8,166 nt of DNA from assembly GCA_003648085.1 (NCBI GenBank), contig QMOC01000087.1, positions 1 through 8,166 of the forward strand, written 5' to 3'. This stretch comes from Chloroflexota bacterium. Lineage in GTDB: Bacteria; Chloroflexota; Anaerolineae; B4-G1. The translations under genes and the position numbers were made by a program. The notes beneath the pieces are model-generated. The model was given only the letters and a program-made list of their open reading frames with translations. It made no database searches and had not been told where the DNA came from. This document shows, piece after piece, positions 5,454 to 8,166 of the stretch; the first letter of the stretch is position 1, and each line of letters opens with the position of its first letter.

Positions 5454-8166
5454 TTCGCAAAGCACTGCCCGACCTGAGCATCCTCGTTCTGCTGCTCTTG
5501 TTGCCCCTTCTGCTGTTCGCGCCGGTGGCTCTGGGATCCAAGACGCTGCTGCCAGCCGACGTTCTCTTCTCGTTTGAGCCCTACCGGGCCGCTGCCATCG
5601 CCCTGGGGGTGGCTTTTCCCCACAATCACCTGGTGGCGGACCTGATTCTGGAAAACTACGCCTGGAAGCGGTTCATCGTCGAGGCGATTCAGAGCCGGGC
5701 ACTCCCTCTCTGGGATCCCTACATCTTCGCCGGGCACCCCTTCCTGGCCAACGGGCAGCACTCGGCGCTTTATCCCCTCAGCCTGGTTTTCTACGTCCTC
5801 CCGTTGTGGCGGGCCTACGGTGTCTTCACCTGGCTGCAATTGGGGCTGGCCGGCATCTTCGCATATCTCTTCGCCCGCGTGTTGGGCATCCGCCGGTTGG
5901 GGGGGCTGATCGCCGGCATCACCTTCCAATTCAGCGGCTTTATGGTCGTCTCGGTCGTGCACCCGATGATCATCGCCGGAGCATCGTGGTTGCCGTTCAT
6001 CCTGGCGATGGTCGAACTGGTCGTGCGGCAACGACCGGCGCTGGGCCGGCGACCGGCGACGCTGCCGTGGGCGCTTCTGGGTGCGTTGGGTCTGGGCTGC
6101 CAGATGCTGGCCGGTCATGCCGAGAACACCTACTTCGTGCTCCTGGTGACGGGGGCGTATGCGGTGTGGCGGGTTATCGGCGAGTCAGCGAGTCAGCGAG
6201 TCGGCGAGTCAACGAATCAGCGAATCGGCGAATCGGCAAATCGGCAAATCGAGAGAGGGGAATGGGGGCGTTGGTTGGTCAGTCGCTGTCGGCCAGCCTT
6301 GTGGCTCATCGTGATGCTGGTTCTGGGTCTAGCATTGGGGGCAGTACAGTTTGTGCCGCTATACGAGGTGGCGGCGAGCAGTTTCCGTGGCGGCGAAGCG
6401 GCAGCAAGCCTTCAGCAGGTGCTGGGCTGGGCCTATCCCTGGCGGCGATTCATCGCCTTTGGCATTCCTAACTTCTTCGGCAACCCGGCTCACCACGGCT
6501 ACCTCGACCTTTTCACCTGGCGCTGGACCCCCGCGCCGACACACCCCGACGGGCAATACATTTACTGGGGCATCAAGAACTATGTCGAGGGCGGGGCCTA
6601 CCTGGGCCTCCTTCCGCTGTTCCTGGCGACCATCGCGGTGTGGGATTCGCTTGTCGCTTATCGCTTATCATTCATCGCATCCCGCCATAAGCGATTTGCG
6701 ATAAGCGATAGGCGATTTGCGATAAGCGATAGGCAACCCGCAATAGACAATCTGCGATCTTCGAACGTTGCCTTCTTTACCCTCCTATCCCTCTTCTCGT
6801 TGGGCTGCATCTTCGGCACGCCGCTCTACGCCCTCGTCTACGCGCTGCCGCTGCTCAAGCAATCTCATTCTCCTTTCCGCTGGGTCTTCCCGCTCACCCT
6901 CTCGGTGGCGATGCTGGCGGGGTTTGGGGTGGAGGCGGTGCAGAAGAGCAGAAGAGCAGGGGAGCAGGAAGCAGGAGGCAATCTCCAATCATCAATCTCC
7001 AACCTCCTTCTACTCAACACCTCTTTCTCGCCGGTATCATTGCTCGCTGCGCTGGCTTTCTGGGGCGGAATCGCCACGCTGGTCGGCCTGGCCCTCAGCC
7101 GGATCTTGTTCGCCCGGATCGAGCCGCTGGTGGAGCGGATCTTCCGGAGCCTGGCCCTGGCCCCCAACGCCTTCCCCGACCATCGTGCCTTCTACTCCTA
7201 CGAGTTCAAGTGGGTGGCGCTGTTTGGCCTGCTGCTGACGGCGACCGGCATCGTCCTGCGCGTGAGCCGCTGCCCGATCTTCGTCCGCCGTCGGCCCGTG
7301 TGGAAGTTTCTGGCGGTGGGGCTGCTGGTGCTGGACTTTGTCACCTTTGGCGCGGGCTTCAACCCGGCCGTGGACCCGGCACTGCTGGACTACACCCCGC
7401 CGGTGGTCGAGTTCCTCCGGCAGGACACCTCCCTCTGGCGGTACGCCACCTTCACCCCACCCGGCACCACCAAGACGATGAACGCCAACACAGGAATGTT
7501 CTACGACTTGCAATGCGTCGCCGGATACGATTCGCTCTTCTCCGCCCAGTACCGCAACTATATGGCGCTCATTGAACCTCAAGGCGAGACCCAGTATAAC
7601 CGCATCGCTTCCTTTCACCAATGGTCGAGCCTGGATAGTCCCCTCACCGACCTGCTGAACGTCAAGTACATCATCACCGAGGTGGAGATCCCCAACCCGG
7701 CCAAGTATCGCTTGGTCTACCAGGACGATGCGGTGCGGGTGTACGAGAACCTGGGAGTGATGCCCCGCGCCTTCACGCTCCCGACCTCGGCGACGGTGGA
7801 AACTGACGACTTTGGCGCTGCTGTGCAGTCCTACGATCCCCGCGACTACGTGATCCTTGAACGCGGAATCTCTAATCTCCAACCTCGCCCTCCGCAACCG
7901 GCAACTCCCAACCCACAGCCGGTATCCAGTTACACCATCAACGAAGTATTCGTGGACGTGACCATCTCCGAGCCCAGTTGGCTCATCCTGGCCGATAGTT
8001 ACTTCCCTGGTTGGAAAGCCTTCGTGCGGCCACAGGGGGCAGGAGAGGAGACCGAGCAGCAGGTCGAGATCGCCCGCGTGGACGGCAACTTCCGGGGCGT
8101 GCTTCTGGAACCGGGCGCGTGGACGGTGCGCTTCAAGTACAGCCCCGACAGCGTGAAGGTAGGCGC
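5450..8166 (+). CDS. YfhO-family polytopic membrane protein, probable GT-C glycosyltransferase (3' end outside window)
   Basis: The frame is open for 905 codons from ATG 5450 to the window edge with no stop. The N-terminus is a membrane segment ([20 protein letters not shown]), followed by the family region [20 protein letters not shown]...ALYPLSL. Many hydrophobic helices follow, then an extracytoplasmic C-terminal domain with [37 protein letters not shown] and [17 protein letters not shown], all typical of YfhO. Perhaps a few dozen residues are missing. YfhO proteins, known in Gram-positives, use polyprenyl-phosphate sugars made by a GT2 partner to glycosylate envelope polymers. The upstream, translationally coupled GT2 gene fits that. 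Four short-period repeat tracts are embedded in frame at residues 245-268, 400-437, about 497-519 and 806-825. The first three lie between hydrophobic helices. No frameshift is seen. Confidence 0.88.
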   Translation, partial: MIRKALPDLSILVLLLLLPLLLFAPVALGSKTLLPADVLFSFEPYRAAAIALGVAFPHNHLVADLILENYAWKRFIVEAIQSRALPLWDPYIFAGHPFLANGQHSALYPLSLVFYVLPLWRAYGVFTWLQLGLAGIFAYLFARVLGIRRLGGLIAGITFQFSGFMVVSVVHPMIIAGASWLPFILAMVELVVRQRPALGRRPATLPWALLGALGLGCQMLAGHAENTYFVLLVTGAYAVWRVIGESASQRVGESTNQRIGESANRQIERGEWGRWLVSRCRPALWLIVMLVLGLALGAVQFVPLYEVAASSFRGGEAAASLQQVLGWAYPWRRFIAFGIPNFFGNPAHHGYLDLFTWRWTPAPTHPDGQYIYWGIKNYVEGGAYLGLLPLFLATIAVWDSLVAYRLSFIASRHKRFAISDRRFAISDRQPAIDNLRSSNVAFFTLLSLFSLGCIFGTPLYALVYALPLLKQSHSPFRWVFPLTLSVAMLAGFGVEAVQKSRRAGEQEAGGNLQSSISNLLLLNTSFSPVSLLAALAFWGGIATLVGLALSRILFARIEPLVERIFRSLALAPNAFPDHRAFYSYEFKWVALFGLLLTATGIVLRVSRCPIFVRRRPVWKFLAVGLLVLDFVTFGAGFNPAVDPALLDYTPPVVEFLRQDTSLWRYATFTPPGTTKTMNANTGMFYDLQCVAGYDSLFSAQYRNYMALIEPQGETQYNRIASFHQWSSLDSPLTDLLNVKYIITEVEIPNPAKYRLVYQDDAVRVYENLGVMPRAFTLPTSATVETDDFGAAVQSYDPRDYVILERGISNLQPRPPQPATPNPQPVSSYTINEVFVDVTISEPSWLILADSYFPGWKAFVRPQGAGEETEQQVEIARVDGNFRGVLLEPGAWTVRFKYSPDSVKVG
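6182..6253 (+). repeat. In-frame 8-bp tandem repeat, nine units (GARTCRRC)
   Basis: Nine consecutive octamers: gagtcagc twice, gagtcggc, gagtcaac, gaatcagc, gaatcggc twice, aaatcggc, aaatcgag. The 72 bp equal 24 codons and encode three octapeptides, [16 protein letters not shown] and GESANRQI (shifted one residue from the unit boundary). All three forward frames are open and give the same peptide in rotation. It lies between [14 protein letters not shown] and [15 protein letters not shown], two probable membrane helices of the YfhO-family protein. The units drift gradually from gag to gaa to aaa along the array. Confidence 0.9.
6647..6760 (+). repeat. In-frame 7-bp tandem repeat in two opposed halves
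   Basis: The left half (6647-6688) reads tcgcttg, tcgctta, tcgctta, tcattca, tcgcatc, ccgccat. After two bases, the right half (6691-6760) reads gcgattt, gcgataa, gcgatag, the same three again, then gcaaccc, gcaatag, acaatct, gcgatct. The left units are the reverse complement of the right ones: tcgcttatcgc at 6654-6664 pairs with gcgataagcga at 6698-6708 and again at 6719-6729. A perfect 21-bp duplication (6691-6711, 6712-6732) encodes RFAISDR twice. The whole 114 bp equal 38 codons, with no stop in the gene's frame. Confidence 0.9.
6940..7007 (+). repeat. In-frame mixed repeat: purine-rich 8/7-bp units then aatctcc heptamers
   Basis: The first half reads gcagaaga twice, gcagggga, gcaggaa, gcaggag. 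The second reads aatctcc, aatcatc, aatctcc, aacctcc (6980-7007). The first half shares the 17 bases at 6958-6974 with the intergenic tract at 395-411. The second half shares aatctccaacctc with 7874-7886. ggagg (6974-6978) and cctcc (7003-7007) could close a hairpin. In the protein it encodes roughly [18 protein letters not shown] and the residues after it, between two hydrophobic segments. Confidence 0.8.
7867..7922 (+). repeat. In-frame degenerate 7-bp repeat (aatctcc/caacnnn type), eight units
   Basis: The units are aatctct, aatctcc, aacctcg, ccctccg, caaccgg, caactcc, caaccca and cagccgg. They encode a Pro/Gln/Asn-rich linker ([20 protein letters not shown]) between DPRDYVILE and [14 protein letters not shown] in the C-terminal extracytoplasmic domain of the YfhO-family protein. 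The 13 bases at 7874-7886 match 6994-7006. The later units are strongly diverged. Confidence 0.65.

Noticed and set aside
6182..6253. CRISPR array or integron-like repeats
   Set aside because: The units are 7-8 bp, directly tandem and without spacers, and no cas or integrase gene is present. They are short tandem repeats.
5806..6471. Plus-strand frame containing [15 protein letters not shown] repeats
   Set aside because: It only reads the 8-bp repeat in another register of the YfhO-family gene. The flanking sequence has no domain, and the repeat is open in every forward frame by construction.
7037..7897. 286-codon minus-strand open frame opposite the YfhO-family gene
   Set aside because: It is antisense to a frame with strong family motifs, rich in His, Gln, Arg and Gly, and matches nothing I recognise. 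It is a compositional shadow.
6182..7922. YfhO-family gene as a pseudogene disrupted by repeats
   Set aside because: The frame is continuous across all four tracts, and the C-terminal family motifs follow in the same frame, so there is no sign of inactivation.

Overview
The window looks like chromosomal DNA of a GC-rich member of the Chloroflexota, possibly an Anaerolineae-like lineage. This is inferred from the gene families (roadblock, V4R, PrsW, DPM1-type GT2 and YfhO-type membrane protein), frequent GTG starts, and 7/8-bp degenerate tandem repeats of a kind I associate with that phylum. No rRNA, tRNA, CRISPR array or transposase was seen, so the taxonomic call is soft.

Layout. (1) 1-392 (+) is the 3' part of a cyclophilin-type peptidyl-prolyl isomerase with an eroded active site. 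(2) A purine-rich 7-bp repeat tract separates it from 438-1685 (+), a PrsW-family polytopic membrane protease. (3) 1739-2395 (-) is a convergent DedA-family membrane protein. It has a near-perfect sigma70-type promoter and a leader of about 125 nt rich in inverted repeats. (4) From a back-to-back promoter region, a + strand cluster starts: a roadblock/LC7 protein (2651-3034), a V4R-domain protein (3061-3693) and a response regulator with a degenerate GGDEF-like domain (3745-4614). These look like one signalling module. (5) Next come a polyprenol-phosphate mannosyltransferase (DPM1-like GT2, 4710-5453) and, overlapping it by ATGA, a very long YfhO-family membrane protein (5450 to the window end, open for 905 codons and cut by the edge). 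Together they suggest synthesis of a lipid-linked sugar and its transfer outside the membrane. The DedA protein could recycle the polyprenyl phosphate, but that link is inference.

The most unusual signal is a set of short-period (7 or 8 bp) degenerate tandem repeats. One lies between genes (391-437). Four lie inside the YfhO-family gene (6182-6253, 6647-6760, 6940-7007, 7867-7922). All four leave the reading frame open and fall between predicted membrane helices or in a loop of the C-terminal domain. Because 7 and 8 are not multiples of 3, a perfect array encodes the same peptide in all three forward frames. In the 7-bp array rich in TAA/TAG triplets, those triplets are absent from exactly the register where they would be stop codons. 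This resembles in-frame palindromic or tandem repeat insertions such as Rickettsia RPEs and the cyanobacterial heptameric STRRs, but in a different phylum and with several repeat families in one gene.
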